A DNA stretch of 64,000 nucleotides from Trichaptum fuscoviolaceum (taxonomy: Eukaryota > Basidiomycota > Agaricomycetes > Hymenochaetales > Trichaptaceae): the NCBI GenBank assembly GCA_910574455.1, contig CAJSYZ010000002.1, forward strand, positions 273,671 through 337,670. Direction: 5' to 3'. Position numbers and translations under genes: made by a program. This document shows, one piece after another, positions 1 through 11,763 of this stretch (position 1 is the first letter of the stretch; the number at the start of each line of letters is the position of its first letter). The notes under the pieces are model-generated. The model saw only the letters and a program-made list of their open reading frames with translations, was not told where the DNA came from and did not search any database.

Positions 1-2
1 AT

Positions 3-551
3 TGTTACGCATCAAGCTGCTTACCCTTGTTTACACATTGTTTATGTTCCCCCTCATCTTTTTCTCTCACCCTTTCTACCTGCATGTGCGTACACACATT
101 GCATCATTCTTTCATCATTGACTCCACACTCCGATGGCTCCACTTGCTCCACCTTCACTCCGAGAGCCCCAGGACCTTCCACTCCGATGATACATCATTC
201 TACTCCACTCTACTCCACCTATGCTCCGATCTGACATCATCCTCCATTAATTAGAGCCACTATGACGGACTCACTCCACTTCTGACCCGCGATGATGTAG
301 TTTCATTCCTTGCTCCACTCTATTGTTCTCTGTAGTATATAAGGCCATGTACATAGCGCCCCAGGATGACACTTAAGTCAATCCTCCTATAGTCTTTTAC
401 AATCACGTACCAAAGACTCTGTTCACCCACGACTTCCGGTATAGAGACCCTCACAAAGCGGACCCTCTATACTGTACTTGCTACTTCACCCAACAACGCT
501 TTGGTCACTTATCATTTCCGTGATAAGTCCATCGAAGCCGTGAACGTAACA
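3..551 (+). repeat. Ty3/gypsy LTR (5' copy of element 1)
   Basis: This 549-bp block starts TGTTACGC and ends GTAACA, and recurs at 5166-5714 with the same length and only a few substitutions (two in the T-rich run near 57-64, one near 236). The paired direct copies define it as an LTR. Directly downstream the sequence is not a primer-binding site or gag but the RNase H part of pol, so this LTR abuts an internally deleted element. Only two bases precede it in the window, so the target duplication cannot be tested. Those two bases (AT) match the two bases before the 3' LTR. Confidence 0.85.
336..344 (+). promoter_or_regulatory. LTR TATA box
   Basis: TATATAAGG lies about 210 bp before the LTR end and is repeated at 5499-5507 in the 3' LTR. 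Its position in the second half of an LTR suits a retrotransposon core promoter. This is inferred from sequence only. Confidence 0.5.
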
Positions 552-2596
552 GTTTGGACCGACCGACAACAACATGCTTTTCAAACACTCAAGGACTTAT
601 TCTCGAAACAACCACTCCTTATGCAACCCGACCCGAACAAGCCATTCTACCTCGAAACCGACGCTTCAGCCGTCGCTACTGGCGCAGTACTACGACAACT
701 CGACAAGGATAATCAATTACGACCAATTGGATACATCTCCCAAGCACTTAATCCAACACAACGAAACTGGCAAATATACGACAGGGAACTATTTGCTATC
801 ATCCGCGCATTACAGACATGGCGACACTATCTATTAGGCAGCCCACATGTTATCACAGTACATTGTGATCACAAGAACCTAACCTATTGGCGACAACCAC
901 AACGATTAACCCCTCGACAAGCCCAATGGCAGAACGAACTTTCACGTTACCCCCTCCAAATCCAAGCAGTCCCCGGAAAACACATGATCCAATCCGATGC
1001 CCTTTCCCGGAGACCCGACCAATTTAAAACGGAAGGAGAACTCAACAACGAAGTTACACTTCTACCAGAAAAGGTTTTCATTCAAGAGATGGAAATACTC
1101 GAAGCCGAAATAGAAGAACAGGACGATGACGATCGAAACACCATTGACATCGACGAACTTCATGACAAGATTCGACTCGAAACAGGCGACATTCAGAAAG
1201 CAATGACACTCATTCAGAAAGAACTACCCCTCACGAAACCAAAGATGACCGACTTCTCAATCAAGGATAACCTTGTACACTTTAGGAACAAGATCTATGT
1301 TCCGAAGAACAAGGAAATCATGAGAAACATCTTACGACTTCATCATGACCTCCCTACGCGAAATCACCCAGGAATAGCAAACACGATGGAACAGATTTGA
1401 CGCACCTACTACTGGCCCCGCATGCAGCAGTTCATTTCGAAATATGTGCAAGGATGCGCAATTTGCCAACAGATGAAGATAAATCACCATCCACTTGTAC
1501 CTCCGCTCAGCCCAATCATCGCAGACAAAGACACATACCCCTTTGCTACAGTCAATATTGATTTCATTACCGACCTACCGGAATCAAATGGCTATGACAG
1601 CATATGTGTTATTGTGGACCATGATTGCACCAAGGCAATAGTACTCACCCCATGCAACAAGACGATCACCGCACTCGATACAGCTCAACTCTACATCGAC
1701 AATGTCTACAAACGATTTGGATTACCCAGGAAAATAATCTCAGATCGTGGACCCCAATTTGCATCGACACTATTCAGACAGCTATGCCGCTTACTGCACA
1801 TCAAGCAGGCTATGTCTACAGCATATCACCCACAAACAGATGGACAAGCAGAACGAACGAACCAGGAAATCGAAGCATACTTCCGATTTACGCAGCAAAC
1901 CACCCCCAACATTGGTCACGATACATACCAATGATGGAATTCACTCACAACAATCGCAAGCATTCCACCACAGAGCAGACCCCTTTCCGATTACTCATGG
2001 GATACGACCCAACATCATTCCCTACGGAAAAATCCGAGATCGACAGTAACATCCCCACACTCCAAACTCGCTTGATCAAGATATTGGAACTCCGAACCGA
2101 AGCCGAAGCAGCTCTAACTCTCGCACAAGAATTCCAGCGTGAGACACAAGAATCACACTTCCAGCCCTTGGAAGAAGGACAAAGTGTATGGTTAGAAGCC
2201 AGGAACCTCCGACGAACCGGACTACCTTCGAAATTCCAATCCAAACGAGAAGGACCCTTTACGATCATCAAGAAACTCAGGGACAATGTCTATCGACTTA
2301 ATCTTCCAGAGCATTGGAAAATACACCCAGTATTTCATGCTTCTCTTCTCACTCCACACAAGGAAACGGACGAACATGGACCATCTTACACACGACCACC
2401 ACCTGACCTTATTGAAGGAGAAGAAGAATTTGAAGTCGAAGCGATACTCAATCACCGAGGACCACCAAGGAAACGCGAATATCTCGTCAAATGGCTAGGA
2501 TACCCGACATCAGAGAACCAATGGATATCGGAACAATCACTGGAGAATACTCAGGAACTTCTATCGGAATACAAGAAGGCACACCAGATCAAATGA
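552..2596 (+). pseudogene. Ty3/gypsy pol remnant: RNase H, integrase, chromodomain
   Basis: The reading begins at the RNase H domain (FYLETDASAVATGAVL, then RQLFAI-type and HCDHKNL motifs) with no protease or reverse transcriptase before it. An integrase follows: an HHCC zinc motif (LHHDL, NHPG, CAICQQMK), then DDE residues in NIDFI, SDRGPQF and TDGQAERTNQE. A chromodomain ends it (EFEVEAIL, REYLVKWLGYP). A TGA at 1398-1400 breaks the zinc motif and a frameshift near 1890-1930 moves the reading to another frame. The element is therefore dead for pol. The upstream LTR reads open into this ORF, but that is an accident of the deletion junction. Confidence 0.85.
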
Positions 2597-2755
2597 CCTC
2601 CCGGTCATCTGTCCAATTACCCCATCCGGAACAAGTACACTACGCCATCTGTCAAAATCCTCCGATACTCCGAGTGTAATCTCAACTACCACCCGGAATC
2701 TAGACAACCCCAGAAGTATTTCATCGAACCCAGAAGCTCCCCTACCCACCAGGCC

Positions 2756-3578
2756 ATGATCAAACCAGCCGATCTCGCTAACGTTTGTGCATACATTCTC
2801 TCACTTGACATCCGCCCTGAAGTCAAGGATCTTGCGGAACTACTCCTTATCGAAGCATTCAAACGCATTGACCAAGGCCCAGGACCCTATCAGCCTTTCA
2901 ACCAACGCTTTGTGTTCTCACACGCATATCGAAGAGACACCCCGGAAATTTCAGTACGATATGGGCCGCACAATCAGTTCATTATCACGTCAACACCGCA
3001 ATACCAACCACCGCCGCCCTACTCCGATACCATCTCCACGACCCCTTCGTAACGACCCTCCCCCTCCCACAGAAATAAGCAAAGAACAAATTCTTAACGA
3101 CCTTCGCACACTAGCAGCAGAAACTCCGACCAACCGTCAACCCACACTCATTTTCCACCTATTCAATTTCATTCATCAACAAGAAGAACCCAACACTCCG
3201 CCGCTCAATCACCTCATCAATTTCATCGATACTCTTCTTACCCATGCGACTCCATTACACCAGGCACACCTTTCGATAGGACTCTATATACTAATTCAAA
3301 TGGTCAAGTCAAACGACCTTGAAGGATCTGTACAACTTCCAAACGGATTTAGATTCATTCACAGGCAACCGGCACCCGCTCGAACTTCTAGCTTCAACAG
3401 TTCCACATCCCCTCCGCCCTTGGAACCCTTTTCTCCTGCATATAGCCCGACCACCTCCACGGAATCCCTGACCAGTCACACCACAGACAACCCCGATTCT
3501 GACAAAGAGAATATCCCCCCTCGACATGCCATTCAACTTCGACACTCCCAATCCAACATTCGAAGTCCCTCCCTTTGA
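2756..3578 (+). pseudogene. extra 3' ORF 1 of gypsy element 1 (frameshifted)
   Basis: Downstream of the integrase an open frame starts at ATG 2756 (MIKPADLANVCAYIL) and stops at 3052. The neighbouring frame carries on from about 3040 to 3578 with a similar proline/serine-rich, helix-containing composition (EISKEQILNDLRTLAAE; HLFNFIHQQEEPN). The two halves look like one protein broken by one frameshift near 3040-3052. I do not recognise a domain. There is no CCHC zinc knuckle and no membrane segment, so it is neither an ordinary gag nor an env. Confidence 0.45.
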
Positions 3579-4077
3579 CGCCGAGGAACACCTTGCCGCC
3601 ACTGACCCCGGACCCTTACTACCTGTTGAGGATATTGATCCCCTCTGGGTAACAGGCTGGGGCAATCACGCAAACAACTGGCACAATGGCGTATGGCACC
3701 CGCAACTGACACCCGTCCACCCCGAGAACGAATACCCCTCTCCCCCTCCCTCTCCTACCCTTCCCCCTTTGAGTCCTCTCGACCTTGTCCGAGAGTATAT
3801 CTTCGACCCGGCCCACACTGATCTTGTCAACATCCGCCGTCTCAAGACTCTCAACCCCCACCCCCAGCTCACCACTCTAGTCCTCCGCCGCACCTTCTTC
3901 ACCCCCGAATACGCTGCCCCAATTCTTCAAGCCCTCCACATCCTCCTCGAGCTCCCTTACGTCCCCTGGATAGGCCGCCGCATCCGCCACGCAGGAACAG
4001 CACAGCAACACTTTGTGGCGTACGACGAAGACCCGATCTGCATATGCAAGTGTTGCAGGTACTGCCCGGTTCACTAG
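3526..4077 (+). CDS. extra 3' ORF 2 of gypsy element 1, proline-rich
   Basis: A 183-codon ORF from ATG 3526 overlaps the previous ORF by 53 bp in another frame. It has a proline/serine run (PSPPPSPTLPPLSPL) followed by a more globular part with LVREYIFDP and LLELPYVPWIGRRIR. It ends in a cysteine-rich tail (CICKCCRYC). I recognise no family. Its length, biased composition and position between integrase and 3' LTR suggest an element-encoded protein, not chance. Confidence 0.4.
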   Translation: MPFNFDTPNPTFEVPPFDAEEHLAATDPGPLLPVEDIDPLWVTGWGNHANNWHNGVWHPQLTPVHPENEYPSPPPSPTLPPLSPLDLVREYIFDPAHTDLVNIRRLKTLNPHPQLTTLVLRRTFFTPEYAAPILQALHILLELPYVPWIGRRIRHAGTAQQHFVAYDEDPICICKCCRYCPVH

Positions 4078-5000
4078 AACTAGTCCCCATGCCCGCTACT
4101 CGCAACACCCGGCACGGACTCTCGGGTCGCCTCTATTACACTTCGACACAGAAACGAGTGCACCCGAACCGACAGAGATACAGAGAAGGCCAACTCCTCC
4201 CCCCTCTATGCGACCAACTCCTCCCCGGACTCCCCTTCATCCAGACCTTGCAGACCCGTCGACAGTGTGCAGCCGCTCTTCTCCACAACGGCAAACTTCG
4301 CGACCTCACCAAGAATACCAGCATCAGTCCACTCCCGCACATTGTCTACACTACGCAACAGATGTATGGCCACTTGTGCAAAATGCTTGATATCTTGGAG
4401 AACAACCGACTCAGGAAGCAGAAGATTGATTCTTATGAGTATCAGGAGCTAGTACGTCGCATGAATCAAGTTCTTATTACTCAACTCGAGAACCAGTTCA
4501 CCGAGTACGAATTCGAGCGCCTCCTCTCATCGGAAATCAAAGATGGACAGGTACACTTACCAGACGACCCGGAACCACAGCCTATGACGACTCCCTCCCC
4601 TCTCGAGCTACCCCCACTGGCTGCGCCCGATGCATACCATGAGCAAGTGCATGTGCCGATCTTCGACCTCGATCAACTCAGCAATTTCGAATCCGCTCCG
4701 CCACTGCCCAGCCCTCGTCAACAGCTCCACTTACCGACAGAGGAAGAACTTCAGGCGATCAATCAGCAAGCCCAGGACGTTCCCCTTCCTGAACTACCTC
4801 ACATGACTCCGCCCAACGTCGTTATCCAACCATCTTCGCCAGTTTATGTGGTCAACACTCCCCGACCCGAGGACTTCACTTCGCCCGAGACATATGCCCC
4901 CATCGACTGGACTAATCCACAGTCTGTTTCTTTATATCATACCTTCCTTAATAACTTTAATTTTTCGCAGACGATTTCATCCAATGTACCCAGCGCTTGA
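4044..5000 (+). CDS. extra 3' ORF 3 of gypsy element 1
   Basis: A 318-codon ORF overlaps the preceding one by 34 bp. Its middle part is helical and coiled-coil-like (MYGHLCKMLDILENN, then NQVLITQLENQFTEYEFERLL). The C-terminal half is acidic and proline-rich (LPDDPEPQP, PSPLELPPL). The stop lies about 165 bp before the 3' LTR. Together with the two upstream ORFs it forms a chain of overlapping frames that could be one frameshifted polyprotein or ORFs joined by frameshifting. No known domain was recognised. Confidence 0.45.
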   Translation: MQVLQVLPGSLELVPMPATRNTRHGLSGRLYYTSTQKRVHPNRQRYREGQLLPPLCDQLLPGLPFIQTLQTRRQCAAALLHNGKLRDLTKNTSISPLPHIVYTTQQMYGHLCKMLDILENNRLRKQKIDSYEYQELVRRMNQVLITQLENQFTEYEFERLLSSEIKDGQVHLPDDPEPQPMTTPSPLELPPLAAPDAYHEQVHVPIFDLDQLSNFESAPPLPSPRQQLHLPTEEELQAINQQAQDVPLPELPHMTPPNVVIQPSSPVYVVNTPRPEDFTSPETYAPIDWTNPQSVSLYHTFLNNFNFSQTISSNVPSA

Positions 5001-5165
5001 ACCCTTATTGGTCTTAACTTGACCCTATAGCGACTGATATTTATCTCTCTCTTACGCTTTTACTTATTGATCTTAACTTGATCCTATAGTGTTGTACCTT
5101 TCTTTGAAATTCTCGCATTCGCATTCTTATGCTACTACAGAATTTCAATCTTAGTGACAGGGTAT

Positions 5166-5714
5166 TGTTACGCATCAAGCTGCTTACCCTTGTTTACACA
5201 TTGTTTATGTTCCCCCTCATCTTTCTTTCTCACCCTTTCTACCTGCATGTGCGTACACACATTGCATCATTCTTTCATCATTGACTCCACACTCCGATGG
5301 CTCCACTTGCTCCACCTTCACTCCGAGAGCCCCAGGACCTTCCACTCCGATGATACATCATTCTACTCCACTCTACTCCACCTATGCTCCGATCTAACAT
5401 CATCCTCCATTAATTAGAGCCACTATGACGGACTCACTCCACTTCTGACCCGCGATGATGTAGTTTCATTCCTTGCTCCACTCTATTGTTCTCTGTAGTA
5501 TATAAGGCCATGTACATAGCGCCCCAGGATGACACTTAAGTCAATCCTCCTATAGTCTTTTACAATCACGTACCAAAGACTCTGTTCACCCACGACTTCC
5601 GGTATAGAGACCCTCACAAAGCGGACCCTCTATACTGTACTTGCTACTTCACCCAACAACGCTTTGGTCACTTATCATTTCCGTGATAAGTCCATCGAAG
5701 CCGTGAACGTAACA
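5166..5714 (+). repeat. Ty3/gypsy LTR (3' copy of element 1)
   Basis: Direct repeat of 3-551 at a constant offset of 5163 bp. The unique sequence after it begins CCTCG. The sequence just before it (GACAGGGTAT) is only weakly purine-rich. Few substitutions separate the two LTRs, so the element or the recombination that built it is fairly young although its coding part is broken. Confidence 0.85.
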
Positions 5715-5811
5715 CCTCGTCTCCAAAACGTGATAACTCAGGAGAGGTCTGTGGGACGGGAACAGCTTCCGGTGAGACTGCATTGATGACAGACCCCTGA
5801 ATACTGAACAT

Positions 5812-6660
5812 TTAATCAAAAGACTCACCTTCAAGACCAGGAAGACAAGGAACCAATACCAGATCTGAGCCCGACACCTCCAACGCCATCGATAGGACAG
5901 ACTCCGATGGCAGGACTAGGTCTTCCGGTAGGAATGCGTCCATCTCTGAAAGGACAGGTACTGGCCCAGTGGACGAAGCCAGAGCCAAAGATTCAGTCGA
6001 CTTTGAAGGTGCTTCAACTTGCTCCTGCTTCCCCTTGCGTCTTGATTCAGTTAGAGACATCTTATCGAGACTACAGTTATCAGAGTCCTTCCGGTGAGTC
6101 GAGGTCGAAACACTGGATGCCGAGTCAAACAACTCTATGAGGCCCAGCCCAGAGTCCGCTTGCATACTCGTATCCACGAACGAATTCGACTTTGCTTCCG
6201 AATGGTCAACACTGACAGCTGGCCGGGCTATGAATACACTCTCCTCTGCATTATTTTCCAATGGCACAGTGCGTGACGCCGGCGTAGGTGACAGACAAGC
6301 TGCTGCTCTCGCCTCCGAGTGCGCAGCATCGCCTCCTTCTTCGCTCGAGCCACCACAGCTGGATCCGCAAGCAACTGGCGGGGAGAACTAGCTGGAAGAG
6401 CAGACATAGATGTGTTCGACGCATCAGGGGTGTCATAGATTATCGGACCAGAACATGCTTCGGTCGGTGAGTCACGACGTCGCCCAAGTCCGAGGCCAAA
6501 GATTCCCGGAATACAATTGAAGGCAGCGACAGTGCTTGCTCAGGAGCCGTTTGCACGCGCGTCAGGATCAGAGAGTCAGTAGCTCGAGCTATACCAGTCG
6601 CAGCCGCAAGCGTCGTGTCGGGGACTACTACCCGTGCATCAGGGAAACTACTTTCTGCTG
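5812..6660 (-). pseudogene. decayed minus-strand ORF of unknown family
   Basis: Reading minus from about 6660 to 5812 there are open stretches in two frames with protein-like composition. One contains LPSIVFRESLASDLGD, another RQLLADPAVVARAKKEAML. A 151-codon Ser/Glu-rich tail (ATG at 6267, stop at 5812) includes KSTESLALASSTGPVPVL. A frameshift near 6300-6320 is needed to connect them. The 3' LTR of element 1 lies about 100 bp past the stop. No family was recognised; a broken host gene or an element remnant are both possible. Confidence 0.3.
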
Positions 6661-7315
6661 AAAGTGACTTAAGTGTTACTTAAACGTCCTGAGAGACTGA
6701 AGTCTTAAATAAGGCAAGCTTCACTTATTCATGCATGTCCTCCCATTATTCAGGACAAGTTGGCTGAAATAAGTGCGGGCTGGCTTAAATAAGGAAAGAT
6801 GGCTGAATCAGTGCTCTAAGTGTTTCAGGCATTCAGCACCCCAGTGCTCCAGTGTATCATCCTTTAATTACAGCAGTACATAAGTGTTGTAAGACGAATT
6901 GCAGTGCTCAAGAGTCTAAGTGCATAAGAACGATCCAAGTATTTCATTGCATCAGAAATATATAAGACAACATTATGTAGCTATCAGTGCCTCAGCGTTC
7001 AAGTACATCAGTCATTTACGCAAGACTAAGCATAGCAGTCGCAATCATGGGATCCGCCACGACATTATCCCGAACCTCTGCCGTGACGGGCAGTGGCAGG
7101 CCACATTTCGCTGCCGTGCCTTCAATTCTGCATGTTCTTTGGCGTACCAGTAGAAACGAAGGCTGCTCTGCAAGTCGATGCTAATATAATATTGAGCGCA
7201 CGGACAGAAACGAAAAGAAGAGGCTCACCAGTGATCGATTTGCCCTTAGAAGTCTACGCAGTCCGTAGCCGAATCCCATTTGAAGCGTCGTCCTCCTCAT
7301 GATCACCATCTCCAC
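6661..7315. other. gene-free stretch
   Basis: No convincing coding frame. It is rich in short repeated words such as CTTAAATAAGG, AGTGCTC and AGTGTT. A similar vocabulary (ACTGAGAGACGG, CTTATTTCAGTGAG) occurs near 33720-33850, so both may be remnants of one repeat family, but no clear boundaries can be seen. Confidence 0.3.
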
Positions 7316-10300
7316 CTAAATCCTCGTCCTCGTCCTCGCCCTCGCCCACGCCCTCGCCCTCGCCCTCGCCCTCGCCCTCCCCTCAATCTTGTCAACACCC
7401 TCGTCCCCGCTCTCGCTCAGGTTGTCGTCACCCTCAGCATTAGCATGCTCGTCCTCTGCATCACCTTCCACCTCGCCTCTATACTCAGCCCCCTCACGCT
7501 CTTCGCCCTTATCGTCGGTTCCGTCGGTTCCGTCTTCCCAATTATCAGCGCCTTCGTCATACGCTTTCTCGCAGGTCGAATCTGCATCTACAACGTCAAA
7601 ATACAAGGAAAAGTCCCTGCCAGTGATACCCGATCCAACAAGTTCGGTGTTCTTTCTCGTATCGATATCTGTACTGGCATCGTAAGCTAGGAGGCGGGAT
7701 CGAACCTTTTCCCAGTTTGATTCAGTGAAGAAAGAGGGATTCGACAACAAGTTAACATAGTTGTCCGTATGAGGCTGCCACAGAGCGCTAGTGAAATACC
7801 ACTCAGCGCCGCCAAGTTCTTCTTTGATATTTTGCAACCGAGCCACCTGTTTATCAATGGCAACCTTGACCTATCCATGAGAAGATCAGCGAATAAGGAC
7901 AATATAAGTACTGAAAAAAATAGATACCGCTGTTGCCGCAAGGGCGAGGGCACCGATAGGCTTTCCTATGGTGTTTCTGTCCAGTATTTTATGCCGACCC
8001 ATGGCCAAGACAATGTGTACGGACAACACTGAGACCACAAGGTCAGAGCAGAACAGTCCTTGCTTCTGTACATTTAGGGTCAATGCATGGACACAAAATG
8101 TGACAATAAATACTCTTTTACTTACCCTCTCCATACTATACCAGCTTTCCCATAGAAACGGTTCGGCTTTCTTCTTGTCAACTAGCGTCTGCAACATCTT
8201 CACAATTGCTTCGTTTTGCATTGACTTTGATTGTTCACCGCTGATAAAACTAGCAACTGATTGCTCAGCTTTCTCAAACAGCTTCTTGCGCCAGCTATCA
8301 GAGCATCTCTGGGCCGCCTGAAATACGAGGATTGCATCTCAATTTGGTAAAGGTGATTTGAGAATAAGTAAAAATGACTCAACTAGAGAACAGATATCGG
8401 CGAACTGAGTTTCGTAAATGAGTTCCACAGAATCAAACACTTTCCCCCACAATGAGCTGATGAGCTTATTGTCCGGGGTTTGCCATGGTGTGACGGACTT
8501 TCCAACTGCGCGAAATAGTGAAGGTAATAGAATATGAGTCCATCCTGCCTGAGTACCGGGAGGGAGACACTGGTTCGTTGCCCTTTTCCTGCCTGGCACG
8601 CGAGATCCTTCCCTTCCTTCATTTCGATCCTTGTCCTCAAGTCCCACTGATGTCTGCATATACGTACATCAGCAAAATATGTCATAGAAAATGAATTTGA
8701 TTCGACAAACTGAGCTAGTAGTCCGAGAGACTTTGCGATGACCTTGATAAGCCCCAGTCACTATCACTTCGGGTCCGGGGGTGCGGGACGCTCTCGTCAT
8801 TGCAAGCGACGGTGCTCGAGGTGCTAACGACATCTTTCGACCACCAGACTATTAAGAAAAGAAGGTGAATGCTCACGTTTAGAGTGTATCAATCGACTCT
8901 CACTTACTTCATTATCAGCCACCAGCAACTGCCTCTTGCGATTAAAGGTAGCGGATCCAATCTCCGGCTGCAACACGTCAGAAAGCTGTTATCCATGGCA
9001 AGTGAGCAGATCGAAAAGAAGCACTTACCGTCGTGTCGGCCTCAGGCCGATAAGGAATATCAGAGGGGTTCCTCTTCTTACTCAAGTCCTTTCCGCCTGA
9101 TCAGATACGAACTTGAATGCCAATTACCATAGAATTGACACTTACTGTGGCACCGGCCTGTGTGTCCATGTCAATCAACAATGACTTATTGATCTTGACA
9201 GTCTTATTAGCCTATTGAGATGGTTTAAATTAAGTAAACATGAAATGAAGGAATTCATTGCACGTGAAGGTAGAAGAATTACCACATTAACCTGAGAGTC
9301 GGTGTCTGGTGGCGACTTCCTCTTTCCGTTCTTTGTGACTGTGATGTCCTATTCATATGCACACATTAGCAATCGACTCGAAGTGAAGAAGGAAACGAAT
9401 AGTTGCTACAGGAGAGCACCGGAAGTGAGCCTACGGTGCATCGACGCTCACACATACCTGTACACGGGGTTCCAAAGCTAGTGATCGCACCTTACAACCA
9501 TAAATAAGGGGGGGAATGAGAGAAGTTGAAATAAGATAGACTTACCGGTGCGCTAAGCTGCGAGTTAGCAGTCCTCTTGTTTGCATCCTATGCAAATACC
9601 AATTCAGCAATGAAGGATATAGAATGAAGATCACTGTGCTTCGCTGTCTGGCACTCACCTGTCCACCTGGTTTTATCTCGTTGTTCTTATCCTCGAGTAC
9701 GGGAAGGGATTGCTTAGTAGAATGAAAAATGAAAAATGATATGACATCGCTTACCGTTGAAACCTGCGACCCGGAAAGAGTGTCAAGCAATAACTTCCTT
9801 TTCTTCGAGTTGAGGTTGCTGCTACCTCCATCCTGTTCATGACACGGCAGTTGGCAGATAAATAATAACGAAGGGATATGAACAAACGGTCATGGAGTAA
9901 CTGACATGAATCGAACAGAAATAAGTCGTACTCACACAAGCTTGAGCCGGCCTTGTTAGCCTCTTCGGATTGCTTCCGCCCTATAAACAAGTTATTCAGA
10001 CTGCATTTGCCATTCTAATTCTCCGTCAACTCACAACATTTGATTCCGAATCGACAAGATGTGCCTTCTGTTGCACACTGATTGTGCTATTTTTTACACC
10101 ATGATAGCTTGTAAGGGTGATTGTTTCTCCTTCATCCTCCCAGGGACTTAAGTTTTCATCATCTGGCAATGAGATGGTGTGTCTGGTGTAGCTTTGCGTC
10201 AGCAAGGCTCATAATACAGTGGTAACAAGGACAAGAGCGTCAATATTGCAGGTGAAGGACTTCCAAGTCGGGTCTTGGCCCGGGAGCGTCACGGTCAACT

Positions 10301-11491
10301 TGAACCGCTGGCACCGTGACCGCAGTGACACTGGCAGCCTGAGTGGCAGGCTCATTAGTAATCTAGTACTACTACTAGTAGTCGGGATGATGTTTAATCG
10401 CACTCACCATTACATTGACTTGACAGTACAAGATACTGATTCAGACGCAATGCAAGATTCAAACTTCAAACTCACAAATTGATCCTTTCTGAGTCTATCC
10501 CTGCCACTGGCACCTCAAGACCTCCACCCTCTTCACCGATGAAAGTGGAATCATCTGTGTTGCGAAGTGCCCTGACAGGGCGTTTTGTCTTGTCGTTCCG
10601 CCTTGACGTAGCGGGCGAGTCTATTATGTCCGTTTCTTCACCAGAAAGACTCTCGTTCGGTCCTGCAGGAGCGTGAAAGAATGCGTCGCTGGGAGTGGCG
10701 GCAGACCTGGACATCTTTGCGGTCTGCACACGTGTGCGAAATGGAAGTTCACCTTTGGAATCTTCTTTCCTAGCTTTTTTTGCAGGCTTCCTGTTTGGCT
10801 CATCCATACTCGCTGCTTCGCATTAACGTGAGTCACAGGGTTCAACCTCCAAGCTTTGAGATTGTCTGAAAATGTATAGGCAATGTTACTCACGAATATC
10901 CAAGTCTTCGTTGTGTCCATCTTCACAATCCGATATGTCTTTAACATTGTTCTTCGAGTCTGTTTATGCCAGTTCAAATCTGTGTCATCACTGATCTAAA
11001 GTTGAAGACTTACAACTAGCTTCGCCTTTTGGCTTTCTACGTCCACGTTTGCCAGTGAGTTTGGGCACTGTTGAGCCCATCTGGGTGCGTGTCTCAAGAG
11101 CCTTTGACAAGTTGTTTTCAAGCTCTACGGTCTCTAGCATCGCTGCTTCTTGGTTCTCTGCTGCAGTCACCTTCTTGCGAACCTTGTCAGCTGCCTCTTG
11201 TTCTTTTGCTGCCCGTTTTTGCTCCGCAGCGTGTTTTCTCCTCTCTTTCGCAACCGCGACTTGCTGGGCCGCAGCTCTGCGGAAAGCTGCCCGCTCTTCC
11301 TTCTGCTTTTCCTTCTCTTCCTTCTCCTTCAATGCCTCATCCCGCCTTTCTGCCTGCCGTACTTTCCTTTTCTCTTTTTCTTCCTTCTCCCGCAATATCT
11401 CCTCCTGTGTTCGTCTTGTTCTGAGTTGGTCAACGACTGCTCCGGGGTGCTTTTCCTTGTTCTTAGCCCTTGTCTGTCTTTGAGTTGACAT
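7316..11491 (-). CDS. DUF6532-like nuclear protein built from micro-exons
   Basis: The start is ATG at 11491. The first exon encodes about 155 residues of charged coiled coil (EEKEKRKVRQAERRDEALK) and is followed by introns. The middle part, 8850-10150, reads as a run of phase-0 exons of only 33-78 nt, each with a basic patch such as NSKKRKLLL, DANKRTANS, NGKRKSPPD, LSKKRNPSD or FNRKRQLLV. The C-terminal part is globular (LLPSLFRAVGKSVTPW; FLWESWYSMER; LVVSVLSVHIVLAMGRHKIL) and resembles the basidiomycete DUF6532 domain. It ends in a long acidic stretch and an Arg-Ala repeat. Exon joins between about 8300 and 8850 are uncertain. Function is unknown; the basic repeats and acidic tail suggest a nuclear or nucleic-acid-binding protein. 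It is divergent to the Plavaka gene. Confidence 0.55.
7318..7384. repeat. hexamer repeat (CCTCGC)n
   Basis: Imperfect tandem CTCGTC/CTCGCC hexamers. On the minus strand they encode the Arg-Ala tail of the DUF6532-like protein. The plus-strand reading (Arg-Pro repeats) is an antisense artefact. Confidence 0.8.
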
Positions 11492-11763
11492 TTTGTGCAG
11501 TGTTTTGAGACTTGTATGATGATAAGATGTGTCGAAGGTGCAAGTTCAAGATCAGGGAGGCGGGGGCGTCTATCTTAGACAAGTTGAAAATTTACGCCCA
11601 CTACTACCGTGACTACTCTATGACTAATTTTAACTCAGGTTCAAGTTCACTGGCACTCCGAGTCCGAGTCACTGCCAGTGCTAGCAGCCTGCCAGTGCCA
11701 GTGAGGCTCAGCTGTGAGTCCCAATTGTCGACGTGTACTACTACTGAGGTTACATTCAAGTTG
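11492..11763. promoter_or_regulatory. divergent intergenic region
   Basis: 272 bp separate the minus-strand DUF6532-like start from the plus-strand transposase start. It holds repeated words TTCAAGTTCA, CTGGCACTCC, CCAGTGCCAG and GTACTACTACTGAG that recur in other gene flanks of this window. A shared divergent promoter is likely by position only. Confidence 0.35.

Noticed and set aside
7280..7690. Plus-strand ORF with Arg-Pro repeats and hydrophobic segments
   Set aside because: It is antisense to the acidic and Arg-Ala tail of the minus-strand DUF6532-like gene; the repeat comes from the hexamer microsatellite.
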